A stretch of DNA of 64,000 nt, taken from contig NZ_LS483397.1 in the NCBI RefSeq assembly GCF_900475595.1, positions 1,149,001 to 1,213,000 on the forward strand, read 5' to 3'. The stretch is from Streptococcus uberis (GTDB taxonomy: Bacteria; Bacillota; Bacilli; Lactobacillales; Streptococcaceae). The notes below the pieces were generated by a model. That model saw only the letters and a program-made list of their open reading frames with translations, was not told the origin of the DNA and did no database searches. This document shows positions 1 through 9,133 of this stretch, in pieces (position 1 is the first letter of the stretch; the number at the start of each line of letters is the position of its first letter). The translations under genes and the position numbers were made by a program.

Positions 1-389
1 ATGGGATCCGAAATAGCCGACATGACAACAGGTACTTTTTTACTGCTAGTTGCTAATCCTTGGGCTGCTGGTGTAGCAATTCCAATGACGATATCATTGC
101 CTTTGTCTACCAGTTGGTGGCTCATGGTCTGTATTTTACTTTGGTCGCCTTCAGCATTCATTAGTGTGATTTGCAGTTTTTGATGAGAACTTGGATTTTT
201 TTGCAGTTCGTCTTCAATGCCTTTTTCAATTTGGTCAAGTGCCTCATGAGTTACCAATTGTAAGATACCGATTTTGACCACTGGTTTTTGTTTTAATGCT
301 AGTTGTTTATTGTCTTTCTCAAAAAAGAGGGATAAAAAAACCAGACTTGTGATCATAATGAGTGTTGCTATTAAACTTTTATTTTTCAT
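1..389 (-). CDS. trpX: ABC transporter substrate-binding protein, TrpX-like (3' end outside window)
   Basis: The first 129 codons of a gene that runs off the left edge. The ATG at 389 follows an AAGGAG site about 7 bases upstream. The protein opens with a short basic N-terminus and a hydrophobic segment (residues 4-18), then reads VVKIGILQLVTHEALDQIEKG. This is the start of the periplasmic-binding-like fold of the family PF04392 (ABC transporter substrate binding protein, YtrF/TrpX type). No lipobox Cys is seen, so it may be held by an uncleaved N-terminal anchor. Streptococcal members are encoded as trpXYZ and are thought to import tryptophan or a related compound. The two Trp codons in the upstream leader peptide support a tryptophan role here. 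The family call is firm; the substrate is inferred. Confidence 0.7.
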   Translation of the reverse strand, partial: MKNKSLIATLIMITSLVFLSLFFEKDNKQLALKQKPVVKIGILQLVTHEALDQIEKGIEDELQKNPSSHQKLQITLMNAEGDQSKIQTMSHQLVDKGNDIVIGIATPAAQGLATSSKKVPVVMSAISDP

Positions 390-420
390 TCATATCTCCT
401 TTCATTGTCCTGTTTATGCA

Positions 421-464
421 AAAAGAAAAAGCACCCAGTCAGAGAATCTACTAAGCGCTTTTTT
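421..464 (-). terminator. Rho-independent terminator inside the trpX leader (attenuator)
   Basis: Read leftward, A5-GCGC (455-463) pairs with GTGC-T5 (426-434), closing a loop of about 20 bases, and is followed by a second T-rich run at 421-424. It lies between the leader peptide and the trpX ATG. It can therefore stop transcription before the transporter gene and acts as the off state of an attenuator. Confidence 0.7.
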
Positions 465-477
465 ATCAGAGTATTAG

Positions 478-522
478 CGCATAGATACTTTTTAGAAGTG
501 CTCTAAAAGTCGTATCTATGCG
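478..522 (-). promoter_or_regulatory. Long leader hairpin competing with other leader segments
   Basis: An 11-base perfect arm (CGCATAGATAC at 478-488, its complement at 512-522) extends inward through TTTTTAGA/TCTAAAAG. The GCATAGATA sequence also occurs at the end of the leader peptide reading frame (542-549, TGGCATAGATAA read leftward). The 3' arm of the RNA could thus pair with either copy. This is the kind of mutually exclusive pairing expected of an attenuator; the switching logic is not resolved. Confidence 0.6.
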
Positions 523-539
523 AGTCCATAAACACAACT

Positions 540-584
540 TTATCTATGCCAGCTTTGCCAATTTGTCATCATAGTTGTGTTCAT
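540..584 (-). CDS. Leader peptide with Trp codons (trpX attenuator)
   Basis: A 14-codon frame, MNTTMMTNWQSWHR, begins at an ATG with an AAAGGAAG ribosome site 9 bases upstream and ends in TAA. It has two Trp codons at positions 9 and 12. It lies inside a foldable leader: AACACAACT (531-539) pairs with AGTTGTGTT (573-581), and AGTCCA (523-528) pairs with TGGACT (589-594), enclosing the peptide frame. A terminator follows at 421-464. The arrangement suggests ribosome-mediated attenuation sensing charged tRNA-Trp. No T-box core (GGTGGNACCGCG) is present. Confidence 0.7.
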   Translation of the reverse strand: MNTTMMTNWQSWHR

Positions 585-613
585 TTCTTGGACTTCCTTT
601 CGTTTTTTTATTC

Positions 614-641
614 ATTATAGCTTAATTTTTAGAAATTGCAA
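614..641 (-). promoter_or_regulatory. Promoter of the trpX leader transcript
   Basis: Leftward -10 TATAAT (614-619) and -35 TTGCAA (636-641) are separated by 16 bases. The expected start is about 25 bases upstream of the leader peptide ATG, so the whole attenuator is transcribed. Confidence 0.7.
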
Positions 642-719
642 GACTTTAGAGAAAATTTTTTCAAGTGGGACCTGCCTTTATGTTATAATGATAGGACGAA
701 ACGACAGAAAGGAGAAACC

Positions 720-2372
720 ATGTCTTTTGACGGCTTTTTCTTACATTATTTAACTGAGGAGCTTTCTGATAAACTTCTGAATGGACGAATTCAAAAAGTG
801 AACCAACCCTACGAGCGTGAATTAGTTCTAGGCGTCCGAAATCATCGCCAGAATTTTAAAGTCCTCATTTCAGCCCATCCTGTTTTTGGGCGCATTCAAT
901 TAACGGATAGCAATTTTCAAAACCCACAGGTGCCAAACACCTTTACCATGATTATGAGAAAATACCTTCAAGGTGCTGTCATTGAATCATTTAAGCAAAT
1001 AGATAATGACCGAATTATCGAGATTGGTGTCTCCAATAAGAATGAAATTGGTGATGACATCAAAACGACCTTAATCATTGAAATTATGGGTAAGCACAGC
1101 AATATCATCTTAGTAGATCGCAATCAAAATAAAATTATTGAGTCTATTAAGCATGTTGGCTTCTCACAAAATTCTTACAGAACTATTTTACCTGGCTCAA
1201 CATATATCGAGCCACCTAAGACAGGGGCAAAAAATCCTTTTACCATTGAGGATGAACCCCTTTTTGAAATCTTACAAACCCAGGACCTTTCTCCTAAAAA
1301 CCTTCAAAAACTTTTCCAAGGCTTAGGTCGTGATACAGCTAACCAACTGGCAGAGCGGTTGACAACAGATAAATTAAAGGTATTTAGACAGTTCTTCAAT
1401 CAGGAAGTCTCACCTCATCTCACTCAAAATGCTTTCTCAGCAGTTCCTTTTTCAGATAGTGGCCAATCCTTTGAACAGCTCTCTGAACTTTTAGATTATT
1501 ACTACTTAGAAAAAGCAGAGCGTGACCGAGTTAGTCAACAAGCCAGTGATTTAATACACCGTGTCCAAAATGAATTGGATAAAAACCGTCTCAAATTAAG
1601 GAAACAAGAAGCCGAATTGAAAGCTACTGAAAATGCTGAAGACTTTCGGCAAAAAGGAGAATTGCTGACCACCTATCTTTCCTTGGTTCCTAATAATAAA
1701 GAATCGGTTACCTTAGATAACTATTACACTGGTGAACCACTTACCATTTCTTTAGATTTAGCCCTTAGCCCTAATCAAAATGCCCAACGCTACTTTAAAA
1801 AATACCAAAAACTAAAAGAAGCTGTTAAACATTTATCTGGCCTAATTGAAGAAACTAAGCAAAGCATTCATTATTATGAAAGTGTTGAGTACAATCTCTC
1901 ACAGGCTAACCTTGATGAAATCGAAGATATTCGAGAAGAATTGGTTCAAGCTGGTTTTATGAAGCGTCGTGCAACAGACAAACGCCACAAACGTAAAAAA
2001 CCAGAGCAATACCTTGCTAGCGACGGCAAAACCATTATCTTAGTTGGACGAAACAATCTCCAAAATGAAGAGCTGACCTTCAAAATGGCTAAAAAAGGAG
2101 AACTCTGGTTCCATGCTAAAGATATTCCCGGTAGTCACGTCATCATCAAAGATAATTTAAATCCTAGTGATGAGGTTAAAACGGATGCCGCAGAGTTGGC
2201 AGCTTATTTTTCTAAAGGGCGCTACTCCAACCTCTTACAAGTGGACATGATTGAAGCCAAAAAATTGCATAAACCAAGTGGAGCAAAACCAGGTTTTGTA
2301 ACTTACACAGGCCAAAAGACACTACGGGTAACTCCGGAAAAAGAAAAAATTGACCAAATGAAAATCAATTAA
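720..2372 (+). CDS. rqcH: RqcH / NFACT-family protein (fibronectin-binding protein FbpA/PavA)
   Basis: 550 residues, the usual size of Rqc2/NFACT proteins (pneumococcal PavA, S. pyogenes Fbp54). The ATG at 720 follows AAAGGAG; the frame stays open further upstream but without a ribosome site. The N-terminal NFACT-N domain starts MSFDGFFLHYLTEEL. A helical, charged coiled-coil region covers roughly 280-430. The NFACT-R (DUF814) domain follows, with the signature LWFHAKDIPGSH near residues 461-475. In the family this protein binds stalled 60S/50S subunits carrying peptidyl-tRNA and recruits tRNA-Ala to add C-terminal Ala tails. Streptococcal members are also reported at the surface as fibronectin adhesins, although there is no signal peptide here. 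A terminator follows directly. Confidence 0.93.
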   Translation: MSFDGFFLHYLTEELSDKLLNGRIQKVNQPYERELVLGVRNHRQNFKVLISAHPVFGRIQLTDSNFQNPQVPNTFTMIMRKYLQGAVIESFKQIDNDRIIEIGVSNKNEIGDDIKTTLIIEIMGKHSNIILVDRNQNKIIESIKHVGFSQNSYRTILPGSTYIEPPKTGAKNPFTIEDEPLFEILQTQDLSPKNLQKLFQGLGRDTANQLAERLTTDKLKVFRQFFNQEVSPHLTQNAFSAVPFSDSGQSFEQLSELLDYYYLEKAERDRVSQQASDLIHRVQNELDKNRLKLRKQEAELKATENAEDFRQKGELLTTYLSLVPNNKESVTLDNYYTGEPLTISLDLALSPNQNAQRYFKKYQKLKEAVKHLSGLIEETKQSIHYYESVEYNLSQANLDEIEDIREELVQAGFMKRRATDKRHKRKKPEQYLASDGKTIILVGRNNLQNEELTFKMAKKGELWFHAKDIPGSHVIIKDNLNPSDEVKTDAAELAAYFSKGRYSNLLQVDMIEAKKLHKPSGAKPGFVTYTGQKTLRVTPEKEKIDQMKIN

Positions 2373-2373
2373 A

Positions 2374-2400
2374 GGCAGTGGAATCATTCCACCGCCTTTT
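2374..2400 (+). terminator. Terminator after rqcH
   Basis: GGC-a-GTGGAAT / ATTCCAC-c-GCC hairpin followed by TTTT, two bases after the rqcH stop. Confidence 0.85.
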
Positions 2401-2535
2401 AGTATTGATCATATATAGGACTATGATTATATCTCCTTTACATTGACTATAAACTGTCACAAAACCTTTGATTGAATAAAAAACACTCATCAAGTCTGTA
2501 TCAATCAGTCAAGAAAGGCTTTCCTAGACCTTTCG

Positions 2536-3255
2536 TTATTCTGAATCACTAATATCGTTTTTCAGTTGTTCCACATTAAAACTTGCCTCTTTAAAATTAG
2601 CATCCTGACTTGGAAAATCTTGAACCAAGGCATCAATGTGGCCAATTTCGACACTAGCCTGATCACAGACAAAATCCATAACATGTCCGCCGAAAGTTTT
2701 ATCATCCGAAATAAAATGCAAATGATAGCCTGCCACACTTACTCCATGAAAAAGTTCAGGAGTCCAAAATCCGACCAAAGTACCTGAAATATCTTCTTCT
2801 GTAAACTCAGGCTGTTGGTTAGAAATCTCTGCAAAGCGTTTGCCAATTGGCGATTTTGGAATCATGCGCACATGCATTTGCTTGAAATGACCTTTAATCT
2901 TAATGGATTGGAATAAATTTTTACTTGAAAAAAAGCTTTCCAACTGAGCTTTTAAAAGCTCGTGATCCATAGGTTCGTTTAAGTCAAATCGTTGATCTGC
3001 CCTATGATTGACAATGGCAGCATATGGAACAGTTTCATTACCCGAAAGTTCAATCACTTCTGCTTGCTGACCAGTACCAATAGCTTGATAAGCTTTTCCA
3101 TCACAAATAATTAATTCACCATCAATACCATCTAAGGTTCCAATTCCCAAATCACCATGTTCTAATAATTTTTCTAAAGGAAGGGTACCCTTGTAGAGAC
3201 CAGCCATTAAAGAAGCTAATGTATTATGTTGAAATAAAATACTGCTATTAGACAT
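2536..3255 (-). CDS. alsD: Alpha-acetolactate decarboxylase
   Basis: 239 residues, the normal family length. It decarboxylates alpha-acetolactate to acetoin in the cytoplasm. Family features include the LFQHNTLASLMAGLYKG opening, the DGELI segment near residue 44, and the metal-binding region with VAGYHLHFISDD (about 173-185) containing two of the Zn-ligand His residues. It starts 11 bases after the alsS stop with an AGAAGG ribosome site, so alsS-alsD form an operon. Together they divert pyruvate to neutral acetoin, useful when pyruvate accumulates or the medium is acidic. The 135-base spacer to rqcH holds only the rqcH terminator and no clear alsD terminator. Confidence 0.95.
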   Translation of the reverse strand: MSNSSILFQHNTLASLMAGLYKGTLPLEKLLEHGDLGIGTLDGIDGELIICDGKAYQAIGTGQQAEVIELSGNETVPYAAIVNHRADQRFDLNEPMDHELLKAQLESFFSSKNLFQSIKIKGHFKQMHVRMIPKSPIGKRFAEISNQQPEFTEEDISGTLVGFWTPELFHGVSVAGYHLHFISDDKTFGGHVMDFVCDQASVEIGHIDALVQDFPSQDANFKEASFNVEQLKNDISDSE

Positions 3256-3266
3256 TTTGCACCTTC

Positions 3267-4943
3267 TTAATAAAATTCGTCTGGTAAAATCGTCTCGCCA
3301 AGACGACCATTATCTTTGTAATCAATTGGGATATCAATTAATACTGGCCCGTTTGCTGATTCTTTGATGGCTTGTTCTAAAGTCTCTTTGAAACTTTCTT
3401 TGCTATCAACACGGTAACCTTTTGCTCCAAAAGCCTCTGCGTATTTAACAAAATCAACATCACCCAATTGAACGCCAGCTGAACGACCATACTTCATTTC
3501 TTCTTGGAATTCTACCATGTTGTAACGGCCATCATTCCAGATCATGTGAACAATTGGTAATTTCAAACGAACCGCTACTTCTAATTCTTGTGCAGAGAAG
3601 AGGAAGCCACCATCACCTGATACAGAAAGCACTGTTTTGTTAGGTCTCACTAAGGCTGCAGAAATAGCCCATGGTAAAGCAACACCTAATGTCTGCATAC
3701 CATTTGAGAAAAGCAAATGACGAGCTTCGTAGGATTTAAAATAACGGGCCATCCAAATATAGTGGCTACCGACATCAACTGTCACAGTCATATCATCTTT
3801 TGCTTGATCTTGAAGAATATCAATAACATCTAATGGATGCACAAGTCCTTCTTTTGATTGACGATCAAATTTAATATCACCATCTAAGTTTTTCTTCAAA
3901 TTTTGAAGGTATTCAACTGATCCTTGAGGTAGAGCATAGCCATTGACAGCTGGAAGCAATAAATCAATGGTATCAGCAATATTACCAATCAATTCTCTTT
4001 CTGGTTGGAAGTAAGTATCAATTTCAGCTTGTGCCACATCAATAACGATGACACGGGCTGAAATTTCAGCATTCCAGTTGCGTGCCTCATATTCAATTGG
4101 ATCATAACCAATCGCAATGACCAAATCAGATTTTTTCAATAACATATCGCCAGGTTGATTACGGAAAAGTCCGACACGACCAAAGAAGGTTTCTTCCTCT
4201 AACTCACGGGATACAATCCCAGCACCTTGGAAGGTTTCAACAACTGGTAATTTAACAGATTCTAATAATTTACGGATAGAGGCTGTTACTTTCTCATCAG
4301 AAGCACCATTTCCTAAAAGTAAAACAGGTAGAACAGCATTACGAATGGCCTGTGCTAGATAATTAATATCTTCCACAGAGGCAGAACCCAACTTGGGAGC
4401 AGTTAATGGTTTAATAGCTTTGACGCTGACAGGACTATCAGTCACATCCTGAGGAATGGAAATAAAACTTGCTCCAGGTTTGCCTGATTTGGCACGTCGG
4501 TAAGCATTTGCAATCGTTTCAGAAAGTGTATTAGCGTCTTGAACCTCAGCTGAGTACTTCGTAATAGGCTCTAACATAGCCACGTTATTCATGGATTGGT
4601 GAGAACGTTTCAATAAATCACTACGCTTAACTTGACCACCAATAGCCAGCACGGGATCTCCTTCAGCTGTTGCTGTAACAAGTCCAGTTGCAAGGTTTGA
4701 AATACCAGGTCCACTTGTCGCAATGACAACACCTGGCTTGCCTGTGATTCGACCAATTCCTTGTGCCATGAAAGTTGCGTTTTGTTCATGTCTAGAAACA
4801 ATCAATTGTGGTCCTTTATCCTCTAAAGTATCAAAGACACGGTCGATTTTAGCTCCAGGAATACCAAAAACATATTTGACATCATGGTTAATTAGACTAT
4901 CAACAACTAAGTCAGCCCCGTATAATTTTTCTGAATCTGTCAT
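3267..4943 (-). CDS. alsS: Acetolactate synthase, catabolic
   Basis: 558 residues with the three-domain layout of thiamine-diphosphate enzymes. The catalytic Glu is in RHEQNA (E53). The ThDP-binding GDG motif sits in [15 protein letters not shown] near residue 439 and is closed by [11 protein letters not shown]. Condenses two pyruvates to alpha-acetolactate. No regulatory subunit gene is next to it and alsD follows at once, so this is the catabolic, FAD-independent AlsS rather than IlvB. Start ATG 4943 has AAGGAG at 7 bases. Confidence 0.95.
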   Translation of the reverse strand: MTDSEKLYGADLVVDSLINHDVKYVFGIPGAKIDRVFDTLEDKGPQLIVSRHEQNATFMAQGIGRITGKPGVVIATSGPGISNLATGLVTATAEGDPVLAIGGQVKRSDLLKRSHQSMNNVAMLEPITKYSAEVQDANTLSETIANAYRRAKSGKPGASFISIPQDVTDSPVSVKAIKPLTAPKLGSASVEDINYLAQAIRNAVLPVLLLGNGASDEKVTASIRKLLESVKLPVVETFQGAGIVSRELEEETFFGRVGLFRNQPGDMLLKKSDLVIAIGYDPIEYEARNWNAEISARVIVIDVAQAEIDTYFQPERELIGNIADTIDLLLPAVNGYALPQGSVEYLQNLKKNLDGDIKFDRQSKEGLVHPLDVIDILQDQAKDDMTVTVDVGSHYIWMARYFKSYEARHLLFSNGMQTLGVALPWAISAALVRPNKTVLSVSGDGGFLFSAQELEVAVRLKLPIVHMIWNDGRYNMVEFQEEMKYGRSAGVQLGDVDFVKYAEAFGAKGYRVDSKESFKETLEQAIKESANGPVLIDIPIDYKDNGRLGETILPDEFY

Positions 4944-5050
4944 TTTTAACTCCTTATTTCACAATATGAAACTATTATAGCACTTCAAAAATCATAGTTC
5001 CTGAAATTGATTTGTGAATATTTTCATTTTTTCTGTAAATTTTCAGGAAG

Positions 5051-6292
5051 TTAAAAATCACTCTTTAAATCATCTAAGAGTACTTGCATGTTCATATCGT
5101 CTGGAACTAAGTTCAAATACGTTTTAGCGACTGATATTGCTTTATCTTTCATTCCAAATAGACGTAACATCCTAAGATAATCTTCAAGGAATTCTGGGTT
5201 GTCAGCCAAATCTTTTTCCAAGTCTCGATATAAGCTTAATGCTTGGTCATCTCTTTCTAATTCTTGATAGGCACGGGCGATATTCCATTTGGTTAAAAGA
5301 TTTTCAATATCATTTTCCTCTAAAGCAATCACATCATGATACCGCTCATTATCTAAATAAAGCGTCGAAAGTCGCATATGGACCTCTTCCAAATCAGTGG
5401 CCACTCCTTTTGCCTTAAGTAAATACGATTCAGAGGCCTCCGTATCATGATTTTCAAATGCCAATTGAGAAGCTAATAATAATAACTGACTATCAAACTC
5501 ATTTTTTCTTAAGGCCTGTTGCACCAGTCTCATAGCTTCCTCAGCTTTGTGTTCTGCATGAAGACTTTGAGCATAAACATATTCATAACCCAAATAATCC
5601 GGATTCATGGTTTCTAATTGTTTAAAATAGAGGTTGGCTTTCTGATACTCCTCTTGTTCAAAAAGCAAGGTAGCTAATTCGTAAACCGTATCATCATCAT
5701 ACTCAATGCTATTAGCTTTTTCTAAGAACTCGATGGCAGCCTCAAATTTTCCTAAAGCAGCATAAGCTCGACCAATCCGTTGGTAAGTTGAAACGCCTGT
5801 AATAGCTAAAATGTCACGATTATCCAAAGAGGCATATAGATCAATAGCTTCTTTAAAATGATTAAGGGACATCTCGGTCTCAGCAAGTCCAAAAATAATT
5901 AAAGGATCCTGACTGATTTTACGAGCTTCTAACAGTTTTTCTCTAGCAACATCTGTCAAACCTTCTAAATCATATAAGTCAGCCATGACCAAAAGTGCAT
6001 TGACATAATCATCACTTTCAGGTGAAATATGGTCTAAATATAAAAAGGCTTCTTCAATTTGATTATCATCAGCAGCAATTTGTGCTAAATTCAGATATAC
6101 TTCCGGATAGTCTTCCTTTAATGCCAAATAGATTTCTTTTGCCTGTGGGAAAAAACCAATTGACTCCAAATAGTCTCCTAAAGCCAATAAAGTCTGATCA
6201 TCATCCGTTTTCAAAGCTTTTTGAAAGTATTTATTGGCATGTTCCAAATCTTGTTGTTCTATTGAAGCAATCATTTTTTCACTATTTAACAC
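5051..6292 (-). CDS. Tetratricopeptide repeat protein
   Basis: 413 residues, mostly alpha-helical TPR-like pairs (for example ALGDYLESIGFFPQAKEIYLAL, AYAALGKFEAAIEFLEKANSIEYDDDTVYELATLLFEQEEYQKANLYFKQL). Strongly acidic, with no signal peptide or membrane segment, so cytoplasmic. Start is GTG 6292 with AAAGGAG 10 bases upstream. It overlaps the end of the membrane-protein gene upstream by 11 bases, so the two are translationally coupled. Conserved in streptococci; the partner and function are unknown. TPR surfaces usually bind proteins. Confidence 0.85.
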   Translation of the reverse strand: MLNSEKMIASIEQQDLEHANKYFQKALKTDDDQTLLALGDYLESIGFFPQAKEIYLALKEDYPEVYLNLAQIAADDNQIEEAFLYLDHISPESDDYVNALLVMADLYDLEGLTDVAREKLLEARKISQDPLIIFGLAETEMSLNHFKEAIDLYASLDNRDILAITGVSTYQRIGRAYAALGKFEAAIEFLEKANSIEYDDDTVYELATLLFEQEEYQKANLYFKQLETMNPDYLGYEYVYAQSLHAEHKAEEAMRLVQQALRKNEFDSQLLLLASQLAFENHDTEASESYLLKAKGVATDLEEVHMRLSTLYLDNERYHDVIALEENDIENLLTKWNIARAYQELERDDQALSLYRDLEKDLADNPEFLEDYLRMLRLFGMKDKAISVAKTYLNLVPDDMNMQVLLDDLKSDF

Positions 6293-7463
6293 GTTCTTTT
6301 TTCTCCTTTATGATAATTTTCTTATCAACATACAAATTACTTACCGATTTATACCATTCAAACAATTCTTTAACAATGACTTTGACTGAAGCATAGAAAG
6401 GAATAACGAGGAAGACTCCCCAAACACCAAACATAGCACCAGCTGTTAAGAGTAGGAACATAATGGTAATGGGATGAATACTTAATTTATTACCTAAGAC
6501 TAATGGTGTGACAAAACGCCCTTCAATGGTTTGCTCAATTGTAAAGATAATAAGGACTTTGATTAACATAATAGGACCTTGAACCATAGCCATAATAACA
6601 ACAGGAATCATAGCTAAGAAACTCCCTAAGTAAGGGACCATATTTAGAAATCCAGCTGCAATACTAAAAGTAATGGAATATTTAAGACCAACTATACTAA
6701 ACATGATGCCAAACATAAATCCAACAATAATAGCAACGGTCACTTGACCTTGGACATAGCCTGATAGTTGCTGGTTAATATCACCCAAAACACGTGAAAT
6801 TGGAATTCTTACTTTTGTTGGTAAGACATTAACAAGGCCATCTTTCATCATGCTACTATCTCTTAAGAAATAAAAGAGAATAAAGGGGGAAATAATGATT
6901 GAAACTGTAATGCGAGCAATGGCGCTAGCAAAATTACCAGCCCAATTAATGGCATTTTTTGAAAAACTTTCTGCATAATCCAATGCTTTTTGACTAATAT
7001 TAGTCAGCATATCTTGCAATTCTGCTTTATAGTTGACCAACCATTTGTTTTCGAGCAATTTGGTTGCTTCTTTGTCCATCGTTTCAACATATTTAGGAAG
7101 ATCTGATATAAATGTGGTCGTCTGATCACTGATCATAGGTATCAATCCTGAAAAAGCCCATATCAAAACACATATAATCAAACCAAAGACAATGACTATT
7201 GAAACAGAGCGATTTGGTCCTAATTTTTCAATAAAATCAACTAATGGTTTTGTTAAATAATACAGGATTGTCGAAATGACCAATGGTAGCATTAAAATGG
7301 TCAAAAAAGAACCAACTGCTGAAAACAGAAAAGAAATTTTTGTAAAGACAAAAATGGTTAGAAAAACCACTAACAAAATCATCAGACCGACAACAGCCTT
7401 ATTATTTAAAATCCACTTGTAAAACCAACTTTCCTTCAACTGATCGTTTGTATTTTTTTGCAT
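6282..7463 (-). CDS. AI-2E family transporter (PerM/YdiK/YtvI type membrane protein)
   Basis: 393 residues starting at ATG 7463 (GAGGAT about 9 bases upstream; a TTG six bases further out is less likely). It has the AI-2E/UPF0118 layout: two hydrophobic segments near the N-terminus (around 25-75), one near 95-120, a soluble helical middle (130-190), then four or five membrane helices. The second half carries the family-typical GFLNMVPYLGSFLAMIPVV and P-L-V-L-G-N-K-LSIHP stretches. The family includes putative AI-2 exporters and Na+/H+ antiporters, and the substrate cannot be told from sequence. Coupled to the TPR gene downstream. Confidence 0.85.
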   Translation of the reverse strand: MQKNTNDQLKESWFYKWILNNKAVVGLMILLVVFLTIFVFTKISFLFSAVGSFLTILMLPLVISTILYYLTKPLVDFIEKLGPNRSVSIVIVFGLIICVLIWAFSGLIPMISDQTTTFISDLPKYVETMDKEATKLLENKWLVNYKAELQDMLTNISQKALDYAESFSKNAINWAGNFASAIARITVSIIISPFILFYFLRDSSMMKDGLVNVLPTKVRIPISRVLGDINQQLSGYVQGQVTVAIIVGFMFGIMFSIVGLKYSITFSIAAGFLNMVPYLGSFLAMIPVVIMAMVQGPIMLIKVLIIFTIEQTIEGRFVTPLVLGNKLSIHPITIMFLLLTAGAMFGVWGVFLVIPFYASVKVIVKELFEWYKSVSNLYVDKKIIIKEKKERVK

Positions 7464-7500
7464 TAACAATTATCCTCACTTATCTATTCGAAATCTATTT

Positions 7501-7983
7501 CTATTTTTGATAAAATGTAACCTGTTTTTCGATTAATTCGTTAGCTTGGTTATAGTGAAACTTTGCTGAGAAAAATGGACGGTCTTCCAAAATCCATTTA
7601 AAGATTTCATAATCCCCTTCCCAAGTTGGTTTTTCTAAGACTTGTTCATAAGGAACCCACTCTAATGTCCCTTCTCGAGATTCTTCGTTGGAAATCAAGT
7701 CACCTGAAAAACCTGTTATTTTAAAAACATAGGTATACCAATCATGTCCTGGCGTAAACTCTGGAAAGGTAATAATGCCTCTAAAATCCATTTTTTCAAC
7801 GGTTAAATGTGTTTCTTCATAAATTTCACGAATGGCACATTCCTCAGGTGTCTCACCTTCTTCCAATTTACCACCTACTGAGATCCATTTGCCTTCGTGG
7901 ACGTCATTCTCTTTTTTATTGCGATGCAACAATAAAAGGGACTCTCCGTTATCAATGTAACAAATGGTTGCTAATTTTGTCAT
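7501..7983 (-). CDS. Nudix hydrolase (8-oxo-dGTP diphosphatase-like, MutX)
   Basis: 160 residues. A complete Nudix box at residues 38-60 reads GKLEEGETPEECAIREIYEE, with the RE..EE metal ligands intact. The family hydrolyses nucleoside diphosphates linked to another group. Streptococcal proteins of this length and with this MTKLATICYIDNG opening are annotated MutX, cleansing 8-oxo-dGTP. Divergent from the lactonase gene across a 67-base promoter region, with CCTTTTTTC/AGGGAGAA-type ribosome site just upstream of the ATG. Confidence 0.88.
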   Translation of the reverse strand: MTKLATICYIDNGESLLLLHRNKKENDVHEGKWISVGGKLEEGETPEECAIREIYEETHLTVEKMDFRGIITFPEFTPGHDWYTYVFKITGFSGDLISNEESREGTLEWVPYEQVLEKPTWEGDYEIFKWILEDRPFFSAKFHYNQANELIEKQVTFYQK

Positions 7984-8065
7984 ACTATTCTCCCTTTTTT
8001 CTTTGTATCTATTATACCAATCTAGGAAAAATATGCTATGATAAAATCACTTGGAGGACTTAAGC

Positions 8066-9073
8066 ATGAAAACAAAAGTATATTTCGGTACATATACACA
8101 TGGAAAATCGGAAGGTATCTATCAGGCAGAATTGGATGAAAACAGTGGTCAACTACATAATCTCCAATTGCTGGTCAAAACAAATAGTCCAACTTATCTT
8201 GGTATTTCAAAGGATCTTATCTATTCCGTTCATAAAGATGGTGAGCAAGGAGGCATTGCTGCACACCATAAATCCGGTCAATTAATCAATACTGTTTTAT
8301 TGGATGGGGCCCCACTTTGCCACTTATTCGTAGATGAAAAAAGATCCCTAGTTTATGGGGCCAATTACCACAAGGGACAAATCACTGTTTACAGAAAAAA
8401 AGATGATGGGGCTTTAACTCTAACAGATTTGGTACAACTTGAAGGCAGTGGGCCTCACCCAAACCAAAAAAGTGCCCATGCTCATTTTGTGGGGCTAACC
8501 CCTGATCAATATTTAGTGACATGTGATTTGGGAACTGATACAGTAACTAGCTATGATATTAGTGCAGAAGGAAAGCTTAAACCAATTGCAACCTATCATT
8601 CTCTGCCAGGAGCTGGCAGTCGTCACTTGGTTTTCCATCCCAAAGAAAAATTGGCTTATCTCCTGTGTGAATTGAATGCCCAAGTTGAAGTCCTTATATA
8701 CAATGGTTGCGGTCACTTCGAAAGACTTCAGACCATTTCAACACTTCCTGAAAACTTCCAGGGAGACAATGCAACAGCTGCCATTCGTATTTCATCAGAT
8801 GGCAAATTCCTATATACGAGCAATCGTGGGCATGATTCCATTGCTTCATTTAAAATTCGAAAAGATGGCCAACTCGAAAAATTGGAAATCGTTCCCTGTG
8901 GCGGACATATACCAAGAGATTTTAACATCAGTCCAAGCCAGGATTATCTGATCGTTGCCCATCAAGAATCTGACAATGCAAGTGTCTTCAAAAGAGATAA
9001 AGAAAATGGGCAATTAAGCCTATTATCAAATGATTTTTACCTTCCAGAATCAATTTGTGTTTTCTTCGACTAA
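8066..9073 (+). CDS. Lactonase family protein (6-phosphogluconolactonase/YkgB-like beta-propeller)
   Basis: 335 residues from the ATG at 8066, which has GGAGGA 8 bases upstream. The frame extends 15 bases upstream to a TTG without its own site. The sequence is built of repeated blades (e.g. KLAYLLCELNAQVEVL, KFLYTSNRGHDSIASF, QDYLIVAHQESDNASVF) of the PF10282 seven-bladed propeller. Members such as E. coli Pgl hydrolyse 6-phosphogluconolactone; others act on different lactones. No other pentose-phosphate gene is adjacent. No signal peptide, so cytoplasmic. Confidence 0.85.
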   Translation: MKTKVYFGTYTHGKSEGIYQAELDENSGQLHNLQLLVKTNSPTYLGISKDLIYSVHKDGEQGGIAAHHKSGQLINTVLLDGAPLCHLFVDEKRSLVYGANYHKGQITVYRKKDDGALTLTDLVQLEGSGPHPNQKSAHAHFVGLTPDQYLVTCDLGTDTVTSYDISAEGKLKPIATYHSLPGAGSRHLVFHPKEKLAYLLCELNAQVEVLIYNGCGHFERLQTISTLPENFQGDNATAAIRISSDGKFLYTSNRGHDSIASFKIRKDGQLEKLEIVPCGGHIPRDFNISPSQDYLIVAHQESDNASVFKRDKENGQLSLLSNDFYLPESICVFFD

Positions 9074-9133
9074 ATTGCTTGAATGGTAAGCTATTTTATG
9101 GTTTAATGAGGATAGAAAGAGAGAGGTAAAAAA

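Noticed and set aside
1-477. Rightward reading frames at 1-183 and 274-477
   Set aside because: They are antisense shadows of the leftward trpX-like gene and its leader, with no ribosome site or family resemblance.
421-600. T-box riboswitch upstream of trpX
   Set aside because: The conserved T-box core (GGTGGNACCGCG-like) and Stem I features are absent; GGGTGC in the terminator is coincidental. A translated Trp-rich leader explains the layout better.
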